A DNA stretch of 64,000 nt. Origin: Schistocephalus solidus. Its lineage: Eukaryota > Platyhelminthes > Cestoda > Diphyllobothriidea > Diphyllobothriidae. Each line of letters starts with the position of its first letter. Position 1 is the first letter of the stretch. The position numbers were made by a program, and so were the translations under genes. The DNA is taken from contig WEDG01005259.1 in assembly GCA_017591395.1 (NCBI GenBank), forward strand, positions 177,001 to 241,000, read 5' to 3'. Below, piece by piece: positions 1 through 11,765 of the stretch. Under the pieces are notes generated by a model. The model saw nothing but the letters and a program-made list of their open reading frames with translations, did no database searches and had not been told where the DNA came from.

Positions 1-72
1 ACGGGGGTAATGACAGAAAGCTTGGGGACATTTGAGCACATTTTTAGTCGAAAAAGGTGACAAAAGCATACT

Positions 73-2536
73 TTAATACTCCTGACCGTTTAAAATTTTA
101 GCCTCGCTAGCTTCTAGTTGAGTCGGAATTATTTGAAAGATTCGGATACAGGAGTTTTTTTGGCAAATGTCATTGTCCTTTTCAATTTTTGAGCGGATAG
201 ATTGTTTAATTAAACCGAGAAAAGGGTAGCAAAATTCAGGAATGGGAAGCACAAACATACGATAAAGTGTTAATTTACTTTCTGGAAGGTAGAAATTATA
301 AGAAATAAAGCCGCAAGTCTGAGCAGCTGAGGCCGTAATACTACCGGCAAGAGGCGAAAGTTCTAATTTATTGGTGTATCTTTGATAGAGGAACATAGGG
401 CAACCTTTAAAAATAACACGTTGCGGCAGCCGTACAGGCCCAAAACACCTGTAGCGACATTAAGAATGTGAGAAAGCAATTAGCCACGTAGCTCTACATG
501 CCGAAAGAGCATCTTAGCCCGAATGAATTTGTTCTAGCCATCATTCGGCCGCAGAGTTAGAGAAGGAATACACGCATTTGAGGTCAAGAGCATTAACATA
601 TGATTGAGAATTTTTTAACTATCGATGAAATATCATTTATGTTAAGGAAAAACAACAAAGGACCATACACGGGACCTTAAAGGACACCACTCATAATCGG
701 GGTAGCACTTGGGTATGAGGACCCCATTAAAAATGTTTGTTTTCGATCAGATAGGTATGATTCAATTAATTAAATAAGGGGACTACGAAATCTTAAAGCC
801 TCTAGTTAAGCTAGAGGTCGTCTATGAGGCACTTTATCGAATGCATTACTAAGATCAAAATAGATAACTTCTGAAGCTAGATGCTCATTACAAAGAGATG
901 TTAGTTGATTAAGGAAATGCATGTGGCAGGTTTCACAAGAGTAGTCTGGTAAAAAGTTATGGTAGAAGGAGTTGAGCATTTGATTACTTTTGCAACAATC
1001 CGTAATTATTTTTGCAATTAGTTTTCAAAGAGTTGTACAAGAGATGGCATTTTATGAACACCACGATAGTTAGGAATGCCAGAGTGGGAACTAGATTTAA
1101 AAAAGGGTTTATAATATAAGTTTCCAATCATCGGGGAAGAAACCGATATCGAGAAATTCTGAGAATAATTTGCATAGTACAGGTTGAAAATCTCTTCACT
1201 GTTTAATAAGTGAGTTTTAGCAAGCTTTTTCTTTTTGAATTCTTGAACGCTAGAAATTAACGGTTGTTAGAAGTGAATTTGAATTAAAGCAGATCAATTG
1301 AGAGAGTGAGGCTAGTTTCAATGGCAAAATGCTTTGCAAAAAATGAATTTGACAATTCTGCTTTGCCCATATCCTCTGTAAGAAAATATTTGTTGCAGTT
1401 AAGTAAAGGCAGAGTTGCATTAAGATGCTTAGCCGATGACCGAACATGGAAGTCTTGGGCAACAGATTTGGATGAATTGGCATCACTTAGTGCCCGATAC
1501 TCCCTATGCCTATCTCGCGTGAGCCTAATTTTCAATGCTAATTCAAATATTTGTGCTATCCTTAAGTGAAATGACAAAGAGACAGATAGCTAAGTTGCTT
1601 CCGTAATTTTTTAAGTCTGTTTTGGAGAATAGGTGGAACAGTAGGAGAAGCTGTATTTGAATTAAAAATCTAAAGCGGGATAAAATCCTGGATTTTTTTC
1701 TGTAAAGCTGTGCAAAAGCTCATGGAAAAATGTTTGGAACGTTGATTGAAAATATGCTTTGCAAATCAAGAGTGCTAACGAAATTATTAATTAATTCATG
1801 GTTGTTGTTAGCGAATTTAAGCTTATTGAATTTTACCTCAGGCTTTTTAGAAAGGGAGACTGGAATACAACAGAGCATTAATGTGTGATCATATGTGAAT
1901 AGATCCCGATGGAAATTCATCAAAAGAGGGTGGATATCATTTTTAAAAATTAAATCTAAAGTGCTGTCATTTTTAGTCACTGAACTAACCAGTTGGGAAA
2001 TGTTTGAAAAGCTAATATTATCAACCAACTTCTGACGTTTTGGTGGTGAGGAATTTGCCTGCCAGTGAATGTCTGGCAGAGTACAATCGGCTACGATTAT
2101 TTTGACATACAATTGAGTCTCTGCAGCTTTTTCAAATAGTTCACAGAGCTTGCTTCCATTGACGGAATAACATGAAGGATTATAGACACAGACAATAACC
2201 GTTTTTTATTGTGCTGGAGGATGACTGAAACAAAACATACATTTCCAGAAAAGGACGAAATGTTCAGCCGAAATAGGGAAATGAACAATGGATGACTAAA
2301 TATAAAGAAGGCAACCAATGCTACATTTTTCAGCGTGGTCTTGTCAGTAAAAAATTAAAATAATCTACTGCAAGCGTCGAGTCAGAAATGAGAGAGTGAG
2401 CCCTGGATTCAGTGAGGCCCAGCACATCTGCATCAAGCTCAAAAGCTACTGTTCTAAGCTCTGTCATCTTATTTACGACTGATCTCGCATTAAGTGAAAC
2501 GAAACTGAGCGTATTCCTGAGCTGCAGCTTACGCAC
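73..2536 (-). mobile_element. Decayed CR1/Jockey-type LINE, endonuclease plus RT
   Basis: This is the remnant of a non-LTR retrotransposon read right to left. The apurinic-like endonuclease start is at 2330-2536 ('SFVSLNARSVVNKM', 'VLGLTES'). Its C-terminal half is at 1720-2112, where 'DCTLPDIHW' matches the family motif GDFNxPxIxW. The linker lies at about 1250-1577. The reverse transcriptase follows: motif A 'YFDLSNAFDKVPH' near 808-870, a degraded 'SGVLxGPVYGPLLFF' near 630-700, and the thumb 'LYRMFVLPIPEFCYPFLG' at 73-396. Several stops and frameshifts separate the blocks, so it is not functional. The clade (CR1/L2/Jockey group) is inferred from motif style only. Confidence 0.85.
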
Positions 2537-2539
2537 ATC

Positions 2540-3602
2540 AGTATTTATAAAAAAGGAAGAAGGAGAGAAGAATCAAAAGGTGGGAAACAAAATTGCTCTC
2601 GTCTAAAATTTGTCGAAATGCTACTGTTAAAAGAACTGAAATTATTGTACAACGGCATATTTGGATGAAAACCATGGAAGGGAAGGCTATATTGTGGCGA
2701 GGGAAAGATAGGGGTGGCATAGAAATGAGATTTTGAGGGAAGTTAGCATAAATTGGCAGAAAACATTAATTTGAAAATGGAATAAATAATTTTGAGAAAC
2801 TGTTAACATAATTTGGAGACTTAATTATTTTGGGATTTTGGACATATTAGGGTTGTGAAAATTTCTAACGGGAGCGTTAATATCTGCTGTTGATGCTGAG
2901 TTATTAGCAAGTTTCCAATCGGTAATGGCATTACTGTTTTTGATGACTGGCTTACCAAGTGACTTAGATTTACTAGGAGTTTAATTAGGTTTACTAGATT
3001 TAACAGATAAAGCAGTCTGGGTTTATTTGGGAGGGGGAAACTGATGTTGACACGATTTCACTTGAACCAGGAGCAAGGTGAACGGGTGAAGATTCAAGTG
3101 GAATCGAAATGCCTGTTGTTCCTGAGGGACGTGTGCTTGCATTTACTGGACGTCCAACCTCTGAGATAATTTTTTATATTGTAGATGTAAGCCTTGGCTT
3201 CTCGTTTGCTAATGAGGGTGAAACCTGACGTTCCATTAAGGTTTTATCTCTACAGATAAACAGCTTGTTTTTCTTCAAATATTGAGCTGAGTGCTCGATC
3301 TTAGAGAAAATTATGTCCATTTCGATCGCCGAAAAACGTTTGACCAGAATTGGTGGCTTTTGCGGCGAGAAGACAACCTTTTAGCTTCTGCGTATTTAAC
3401 GTTAAAGCCGCACAAGTAAAGTCACTTTAGTCACTTTAAGTCACTTTATTGAGGTAAGTAGGCTTTCGCCCTTTAGCTCCCTATTCACATGCAAAAATGT
3501 CAATAGTACAAACGTTTACAGTGATATATCTGACAAATGAAAATGTAGGGTCATCGATATGTGTGGGTCAGGCGCAACCTGCCACTGTTTACACAATCTT
3601 CA
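2540..3602. other. Unassigned stretch between LINE fragments
   Basis: No gene is recognised here. The sequence is AT-rich, with many short - strand open frames broken by stops. It may hold the upstream ORF1 or 5' region of the LINE to its left, but I see no zinc knuckle or other motif to support that. Confidence 0.4.
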
Positions 3603-5090
3603 TTATATTGACAATATTTTTCTCAGAAAATGAGTATCTAGTTTGAATTTAAATGTCTCAACAGTTTCTGAAAGGACCACCTCGTCAGGGAGTCCGTTCC
3701 ATGCTCCAACGACCCTCTGCGAAAAGGCGTTCCGATGGACTTCCGTGTGGACAAACTTCCTCGGCAGTTTAAAGGGATGACCCCGCAGATGTTCCGTCCC
3801 AGCCAATTCGAAGAAGTCAGCAAATGCTAGAACACAATCGCGGCCTCTGACATTCCGGTAGGTTTGGATGAGGTCACCGCGTAGTTGCCTGTAATTTAGA
3901 GGAAACAAATCAAGTTCAACCAGTCTAGCTTCGTAAAGCAGATGACTTAGATTCTTGACCATCTTCGTAGCCCTCGCCTGCACTCGCCTGCACTCGCCTG
4001 CTTAGACAGTACCTTCCCGGTGCTAACCAAATATAAATTCTAAATTCTAAAAAACTCGTTCCAGCTGTAGATAATCCTTCTTAAACCACGGACGCCGGGC
4101 CTGAACGGCATATTCCAAGTGAGATCGAACAAATACCCCGTAGGTTTTTCGGAAAATTTCCTTATCAATCTGCACAAATCCACGTATGAGCGCAAATAAG
4201 ACCTGTGTAGCTCGTTTAGCTGCCTTTAAACACTGCGAAGATGGTTTAAGTGAGGAGTTTATTAGAACACCGAGGTCCTTCTGTTCCTCAACAATTGAAA
4301 GGGGCTGCCCTATTGAGAATGTATTGGTAGGAATCATCCTCCTCACTGGTCCTTCTGGTACGCAGTCTTAGGACCACACACTTCCCAACGTTAAAATTTA
4401 ACAGCCAACGAGCAGACCAGCTGCTAAGACGGTTGAGATCATCTTGAAGTGCGTGCCTATCGAAATCAGATCTGATGACCCTCCACAATTTAACATCGTC
4501 TGCAAACATGATGGCGCTGCAATCCAGGTCGCCGACACAGTCGTTGATGTACACTAAGAAGAGTAACGGTCCTAATACCGAGCCTTGGGGGGACACCACT
4601 AAGAACCGGAGTAGGTGTTGACTTCAAGGTATCGACGCACACAGTTTGCAAGCTATCTGTAAGAAAGTCTGCGATCCATGTCAGCAGCATTCCTCTTATG
4701 CCGATTTCAGATAATTTGTAGATGATACGTTTGTGTGGGACACTGTCAAAGGCCTTCTTGAAATCAGTGCATATGACGTCAACCCTACCATTTTCGTCCA
4801 GTGCACGAGTCCACTGCTCTGTGGAGAGTAATAAACTTGAAAGACAGGAGCGATTCTGTCTGAAGCCATGCTGGAGATCTGAGAGTAATTGGTTTTCCTC
4901 AAGGAACTTCATGGTTGCCTTCTTGATTATTGATTCCATTATTTTACAGCAAATGGAGGTTAGGCTGACAGGCCGATAATTGTTGACATTAGATCGAGCA
5001 CCACTCTTGTATATGGGGTATATATTTGCTGCCTTCCATTCGGATGGCAGTTTCCTGATTCAAATGACGAATTAAATATATGCGCTAGTG
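3603..5090 (-). mobile_element. CR1-type LINE reverse transcriptase, 5'-truncated
   Basis: A second - strand LINE with a well preserved reverse transcriptase. Reading leftward: the RT entry 'KLPSEWKAANIYPIYKSG' and 'NNYRPVSLTSI' near 4960-5060; fingers 'HGFRQNRSC' and motif A 'CTDFKKAFDSVPH' (4490-4939); 'PQGSVLGPLLFLVYINDC' and the catalytic 'FADDVK' (4288-4599); the thumb (4047-4346); and the C-terminal '[19 protein letters not shown]' and '[14 protein letters not shown]' block typical of CR1 elements (3603-3983). Single-base frameshifts near 5060, 4590 and 4340 break the frame. A 10-bp unit (CTCGCCTGCA) repeats about three times at 3970-4002, at the join between two blocks. No endonuclease is visible upstream. 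Confidence 0.88.
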
Positions 5091-7219
5091 GTTTGGACAG
5101 TTCGCTGGCCAGTTCTTTCAAGAACTTGGCCGGAAATGAAATGTGACACCCAGGGGGAATTTACTCTTAGGGACGTTTTTTTGAAAGAACTGTTGAAACG
5201 TTTCTCATGTCGGTGATATGACTCAGTACTACTCGTGTTTATAAACGGCTCAAGTTTTTTGCATTGGTGAGATGTGAGTCAAGACAGTTTTCAGTCAAAA
5301 ATAGTACCGAGGATAGTGAACAGAGAAGCATATTGAGACATAAAAGTAATTAAATTTTTCAGGGCGTCAACGTGTAGTTTTTTTCATGTTTAAGGTGGGT
5401 TGCTCTTGCAGATATTTTACGCTAAGAGGAGATTTGTGTCTAAGCTGCAACAGAGGTTTCATATTACGTTTCCAATATCTATATTTTTAAAATCGATAGT
5501 ACGAAAGAAAATTTGTTACTAGTAACGTTTTGCGTAAAAAGTTATTATTTGTAAGGAATGTAATAAAATATGTTCTTAACAAAGCACTGCAAGCAAAAAT
5601 CTTCTAGGCAACGAGTTTAGACTAAAAATATAAATAACGAAGGGGTTACGCAAGATGAAAAAAATTATTATTAAAAAACTACTGCAATCTATTTTTCGCT
5701 GGAAAATAAGTATACCTCCAAGATTTCAACTCTATATCTAGAATTCCTCTTTTAATTCCGTCCTTTTGGCTTAAATCAGCAAAACCTTTATAAAAATAAA
5801 TAAATAATATTAAATTGTATATTTAAGGCCCAGAGAGCCCCGTCATTTCAAACTTAGTATCGCGGTATAAATAAATACAAAGTGGATAATTGCTGCACTA
5901 TGTGAGCAGCCATATTAACAGCAGAAATGAACAATATGGTAGGCATATCCGATTCAGAACGATTTGCCATTTTTAAAACAATAATCAACAATCTTTAACA
6001 TAAACAGTGAACTAGAAAAGAAGCAGTAAAAAACTCCTACGGTTAAATCGGAGGCGGAGTTCAGCGAGCCGCCAATTTTAAAAACAATAGGAGAAAAAAA
6101 CTGCTTCACTAAAAAATTAATAGCTAGATGCAATGGGATAGTGCTGTGATGTTACTAACAACGTATGAGGGTTCGGAACGCTCCTTGTCGTGTGAGAGAT
6201 AATATAGCAGTCAGAGCTATTGTTTGTAACCACTAGTGGAGGTGAGAGAGGACGAACTCATCGTGGACACCAGGATCAAAACGAAGAGGGGACAGTAGAG
6301 GTCATGAGATCATCATCGAGATGCGACCTTGCCGACTGCATAGTCCAACAATCAAAGAGGCAAAACAATCAGAACCCGCCTTGATCCTAAACTGAACCTG
6401 GAGACCATCGTCGGGTTTACAAAAGCGGAGGAATGTACCAAGGTTGTCAATACTTGGCGAGGCTAGTTTAAAAGGAGGTGGGGCAAAAAGTGAATGCAAA
6501 GATTGACTCTGCAGACGATGATGGACATATAATAAGATACCAATATAATATCAAGGGAGCTGCCTCAAATACCAGGAGGACCCTTTAATGACGCTATGTC
6601 GGTTGAATCAGTTTAAACCCGTATATTTCAACAAATAACTAATAAGCTAATAGTTTACCGTAGCTTGTAAAATGTCACACAAGCTGTTCCGGTTGTATGC
6701 TGATTATCGAACAAGGAAATTAGGATATCTGTGGTGATCGAGAATGATGTGGTGAGGGAAACGCCCCATATGTGAGCAAGTTTATGGGCAGTGGGCGAGA
6801 GGAAAGAGAACGTTTATTGCATGAGTTCAGACGGTGCGACCTCAGCAAGGAAGTGGGAGAGTTCAACGAGCCATTCGTCAAAGTTTTGGCTGGGTTGGTA
6901 AGCGTTGGGTATAAGAATGGAATCGGAATGATGGGAAGGGGTACGTGTGGTATGGCATGGCGCATGGTTCATCAGGAGTAGTAACCCGGGTAGGAAGTAG
7001 TGTCCGGCGCACGCTGCCACCATTGTAGTGGCCGTTCGAGAGTAGGAGACGGGGATCTGATTGTCAGTAATGGCTGTTAGACGCCAATTTGATCTTGAGA
7101 GACGATAGCTCTGCATCAATCCTGTCTAAAACTCTGTTTATCTCAACTTTAGCTGATCTCCGGGAAGGGAAACGGTTAATATATGTATAAGTTAATTAGA
7201 ACAGGATCTGAAAGTTTAT
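5091..7219. other. No recognised gene
   Basis: About 2.1 kb of AT-rich sequence in which I see only short, non-descript open frames on both strands. No repeat relationship to other parts of the window is evident. Confidence 0.4.
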
Positions 7220-7425
7220 AAAGGATGTATAACTAAAATAAGTGTGAAATGTTGGAAACATTACGGAAAAGGTGGAGAATAATTACAATGAGTCTCTTAC
7301 TGGCAAAAAACTGAATTGGCGTGTCACTATATATAATCAAGGATATTCGATATAGGAAAATCGATAACTTGCTGTAAATTCAGAGCTAGAGAATAATAAT
7401 AATAATAAACATAATAATAGTTGTA
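7220..7425 (+). repeat. Diverged dispersed repeat, copy 1, with (AAT)n tail
   Basis: This is related to 9830-10010 in the same orientation. Both contain an exact 16-base block (7355-7370 and 9960-9975, GGAAAATCGATAACTT) inside a longer, looser similarity starting about 120 bases upstream. It ends in an AAT microsatellite at 7393-7425. The two copies flank the LINE at 7889-9699. Confidence 0.5.
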
Positions 7426-7888
7426 TTTAATGGCAGTTTACAGGCATTGTCCGATAAAATATTCAGTGGGTAGAGGCTGGCTGTGAAAACAAAATCCTGA
7501 ATATATATCATTATAAGTGTTTTTCCTATCTTTATGTTATTCAGGAGAAAAAAATGCCGCCTGTAAGTATGATAGCAATTCAGATCATGGAAGGGCTAAC
7601 ACAATTGCAGTCTGTATGCAGTCTCTCCCTCTTTGCTAGGAACCGGGATTCTGCCCCAGGCAACAAAGCACCCGTGTACGGTTGCTCACTGTCTGCTGAA
7701 GAAGTCAACGTGTGCAGGCTGCAGAGACGGTGCCGTATCCCTCAAGGTTACACCTGGGATCGGGTTCAGATGCCGCGCACTCCATCGAACAGGAAAACCG
7801 ATTCTACCGGGTCGGTGCCCAGAATTCTTGGAAACAGTTCTGAATGCAAAAAACTAGTAATAGTTATCTTAAACAAAGACGAACTCCG

Positions 7889-9720
7889 CTAGATTTTTAT
7901 ATTATGGGGAAGTTTATTCCACATGGTCATGGCGTTTACCGAAAAGAACCGTCGATACTTAACTGTGCGAGTTAATATAAGAAATAAAAAGACATTGCGA
8001 TGACTGCTGCGCCGAGGATGGTCAAGCTGCCTCACAGTGGTAAGGAGATTAAATTTACGACTATTCACAAGCTTTAAACAGCAAAAAGAGTCCCTTCTGC
8101 ACTCGGCGAAACCATAAGGGATCAATGTTTACAAGCCCACAGCGTTCTTGATACGACAGATTGCGGTGCTCCAACGATAAATTCTTTTCGTGAAGAAGTG
8201 CTGGACTGATTCTATTTTCTTCCGTTCGCTAGCACGCAGAAGGCTAAATGGAAACGAGTAGTATTCCAGGTCAGGTCTTACGTACATTTTATAAAGTCGG
8301 AGTCTAATATCAATAGTTTTAAAATTTCGGAGGATAAACCCGGCAGTTCTGCGTGCTTTGGAGACAATCAGGGCGCAATGATCTGAAAGATTGAGACCGT
8401 TGGAATACGATATGCCCAGGTCCTTAACAACGCCAGGTACATTTATATCGTGGCCATCTATGCTTAGATGAGGCTGATGGTTGTCACCGACAACCATAAC
8501 GGAAAATTTGTGCCAAGAAAGGGAAAGGCGCCATGTGCAGCACCACTGGGCAAAGGCCTCAAGATCATTTTTTAATAGATCAAGCACGGAGTCGCGATCT
8601 GCCGGCTTGTATCGATAGGCAATTTTTAAATCGTTGGCATACATAAAGGGCCTACCATTTCGAAATAAACCTGGCACATCATTGACAAAAAGACTAAATA
8701 AAAGCGGGCCTAGCACAATATCCTGAATAAGTCCACTCCTCACATGTTCCGAGTTTGTGATAGCATTGGAAATCTTAACATGTTGTGAACGAGAGCTCAG
8801 GTAAGAAGATATCAAGCTCAGAAGTTTACCACCTATACCGAAAGAGGAGAGTTTCAGGAGGAGAAGGGCATGGTCAACACGATCGAAGGCCTTGGTGAAA
8901 TTGAAATAGACTGTGTAAAGTGCAAAACCATTATCCCTAGATTGTAGAACATGATCAAAGAAAGAGAGCTGACATGTGTCACATGACCTTGTTTTGAGGA
9001 ACCCATGCTCGGCTGCACTCAATAGGTTATTATCAGTTAAATGCTACATCACCTTATCTTTGATCAAGGTCCCCAGGATTTTCGAAGCTGCGGACAGTGT
9101 GTTGATTGGCCGAAAATCGTCAAATGACGTAGATTGACCGTGTTTGGGGATAGGTAGAATGTGCGATGCCTTCCATACACTAGGAATGGTTACACTTTCC
9201 AGAGCTCGATTAAATATTTTACATTGAAGTGACGGGAAAATATAATTAGCATCCGCCTTTATAATACTGATCGGCACGCCATCTAGTCCAGGACTATAAG
9301 ATTGACGAAAACGTCGAATGGCTACGGTTACGTCCCAGAGGGTAAAGTTATGGTCTTGAGGACGGCACTGGTCCAAACCTGAATGGGCGGAGTGTGAGCG
9401 GTCAAATTTTCAATAAATATTTTGGACAAGAAAACGTTAAAACTATCAGCCGTCAATTTGTCATCAACTACAGGATTGCCAACGGAGTCTAGTAGTACGG
9501 GATGCCATGTTTTACTATGGGTTCTTATTGCGCGTGAAAAAAGTTTCGCTACATTTAACGAACGGTTTTCGACATATTTGACCTCTTCGGCTAGCCGTTT
9601 TTCTTCGGTTAGCCTCTTGACCTGCTCAAAAATACGGTGAATCAAGGGCAGAACGGAAATATCGTTTTGCAACTGGAATCGTCGAGAGAGTTTACGCAAC
9701 CTACGGCAAAATATAAAGGA
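7889..9720 (-). mobile_element. Jockey/CR1-type LINE reverse transcriptase, inactivated
   Basis: A third - strand LINE. The linker is at 9328-9699. RT motifs 'YSPGLDGVPISIIK', 'PSVWKASHILPIPK' and 'FDDFRPI' lie at 9044-9376. The core is at 8129-9022: 'EHGFLKTRSCDTCQ', 'YFNFTKAFDRVDH', 'GPLLFSLFVNDV', then the polymerase box as 'YANDLK' where the family has Y/F-ADD. The thumb and C-terminal part (7889-8125) ends 'MTMWNKLPHNIK'. The D-to-N change in the catalytic box, plus frame breaks at 9370, 9040 and 8127, makes it dead. No endonuclease is seen, so the copy is 5'-truncated near 9720. Confidence 0.88.
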
Positions 9721-9829
9721 AGATAAACCTCATCCGTGACATTAATTAATTTCTTCGGGGAACAACACGAGAAATAAGTGGATCTAAAACTTCGTAAAGA
9801 CGGGAAAAAAGATATGGATCGAAATAAAA

Positions 9830-10010
9830 CGACGTATAATGAAAATGAACTCGGAATAAAAGGGACAACACGAATAGGTGAAGCATAGATACCATAAGTC
9901 TAGGGATGGAACAATTTGAACTGGAACGATACGGTATGTAAACAAGGAGTATACGATACGGAAAATCGATAACTTATCGTGAAATCGTAGACTGGGTGTC
10001 AGAAGGATGG
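9830..10010 (+). repeat. Diverged dispersed repeat, copy 2
   Basis: Counterpart of 7220-7400 (shared 16-mer at 9960-9975 plus weaker flanking similarity such as 'AACAAGGA' before it). The similarity extends well beyond 16 bases, so this is a repeat family rather than a simple target-site duplication. Confidence 0.5.
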
Positions 10011-10826
10011 AGGATCGTGCCACCAGATTTTTAAACCGAAGGAAATAACTTTAGTCCGATTTCAATACAAAATTGGCGGTTAGGATCTGTATGTTACGAC
10101 ATGTGCTTTTGATATATTGGCCGATTTGTCAAGGTCACGCGGTTAATTTTAATATGAATCTTGTGGCCTTGACCGTTGTTCTGTTAAGCACCACGAGACT
10201 CACAGATTGTTTAAGCGGATAGAAAACTGACTTTTGGCACGAACACAGTATAGGTTTGGGGTGAAGATTCCGGTGCTCCCTTCTACTCTCAAACGCTGAT
10301 CCCCGTCCCCACAGTTATCGTTGTTCTCCTCTCTATATCAGCATCCCCTCGTCCTGACCCTGCAGTTACCCACAGCTTTGCACTCCCCACAGGTTATCTA
10401 ACGGACATGACAGAATTTCCCCCGCTCCATAGGGCCATATCTACATTTAACGCTCCCTTCCTTATTTTCTATTGTACCCTTTCATACATTTATATCCCTC
10501 TTATCAGCAGAACCCATTTCCTACATTTCTGTCGTTTCTTCCAATGACCGTTGCGTTCGAGTGATCGGCATGGGGCTTAGAGACCCTGTTCAGTACGCGT
10601 ACCAGCTAATAACGACTACAGGCGCGTTACTCGGCCGTGTGCGTGCCAACCCCGAAGTCTTCTGCTGCTAAATTTCGAGGTTTGATAAGTTTCTAAAGGG
10701 GGTTAGAGGTCCGGCGAATAAGCGGTAACAAGCGAGCATCAAGCACCAGCATCCAGACGAGACGTCAAAAAAGAACCCGACTTAGCCAGACCGTGTAACG
10801 ACTCATCGGTGTCCTTAATTATTTAC
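10011..10826. other. No recognised gene, pyrimidine-rich patch
   Basis: Intergenic-looking sequence with a C/T-rich stretch at about 10270-10560. No coding or RNA motif is recognised. Confidence 0.4.
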
Positions 10827-11215
10827 TTAAACTGTCCTTAAGGATAGCTGACCGGAGTATTCTGACTGACTGATTGGGTGTGGTTGTGTTCGAGGGCTTA
10901 TAGGCGGTCGACATTTGGACACCAAAAATAATTGAGCCGAAACGAGCTGATGTTGAGCCACTTCAGCTTCCTCGTAGCCGCGCGCCACTTCAAGTGCTTT
11001 CTGTGAGGACATGGACTGTTTACGGATGAATTTGAGGTACAATTTAGTGTTCCGCAGCCCAAGGTAGACCATTTGAGGACCTCTGCCGCAATCGGACCGG
11101 GGATTCGTTGAGCGCTACAATGTTGCTGAAGTGGCTCAGCGTTAGCTAGCCTTCGCTCATTTCTTCTGTTTCCGAACCTCGACCGTCTCACAGTCCGCGA
11201 CCATAACTCACTCAA
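10827..11215 (-). mobile_element. Ty3/gypsy gag fragment
   Basis: A - strand open frame at 10827-11072 reads 'LRNTKLYLKFIRKQS' followed by 'KALEVARGYEEAE'. This resembles the end of the capsid region in Ty3/gypsy gag proteins ('..KALEIAxxxExAE'). The 11073-11215 part continues in another frame. It points away from the pol fragment next door, so gag and pol here are not one co-linear copy. The assignment rests on motif resemblance only. Confidence 0.55.
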
Positions 11216-11389
11216 TTGATCGCCGTGAGAACCCTTCTGTCAGTTGTTACTTTCCACTATTCGGTAACAATCCGCCGATTCCCCCCCTCCCCAAATTTAC
11301 TTTGGGTATGCCTGCCTATAATGCTGTGTACCTTGTATCCTTCTCCGTACTTTCCCGCAATTCTCGTACATCTATTTCCATTCTTGGCA

Positions 11390-11765
11390 CCCTCGATGGT
11401 CATACTGGATACAGGGGCTATTTGCTCTGTGTTTTATTCAAACCTTCGTTTGGTTAGCAAAAATTCCTCCTCCCCTAGACTTCGTCTTTTGTTCTCGTTA
11501 AGAAGGATGGACCTCCCCTCTATGTGTTGGTTAGCGACGGTTGAATGCCATATCCGAATGCGACTCCTTTTCACTGCCTGCATCGAAGCTGTGTACGGGG
11601 CTGTGGTTCTCAATCTTTGACCTCGCGTTGGGTTACTGGCAAGTTAAAGTTCACACAGCCGACCAGACGAAGATGACCTTTGTGGTATCTTCTGTCCTGT
11701 ACAAGTGCAATATGACGTCTTGGTCTGGTGAACGCGCTACCCACTTCAGCGGCTTATTACGATAG
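11390..11765 (+). mobile_element. Ty3/gypsy protease and RT scraps
   Basis: At 11398-11430 the frame reads 'MVILDTGAICSV', the D-T-G-A active site of a retroviral-type aspartic protease. At about 11600-11765 another frame reads 'FDLALGYWQVKVHTADQTKM', which matches gypsy RT motif A (L-D-L-x-S-G-Y-x-Q). Only about 200 bp separate the two, far less than in an intact element, so an internal deletion is likely. No LTR was recognised. Confidence 0.75.

Noticed and set aside
7355..9975. 16-bp target-site duplication around the LINE at 7.9-9.7 kb
   Set aside because: Similarity continues well beyond 16 bases, so it is a repeat pair and not an insertion footprint.
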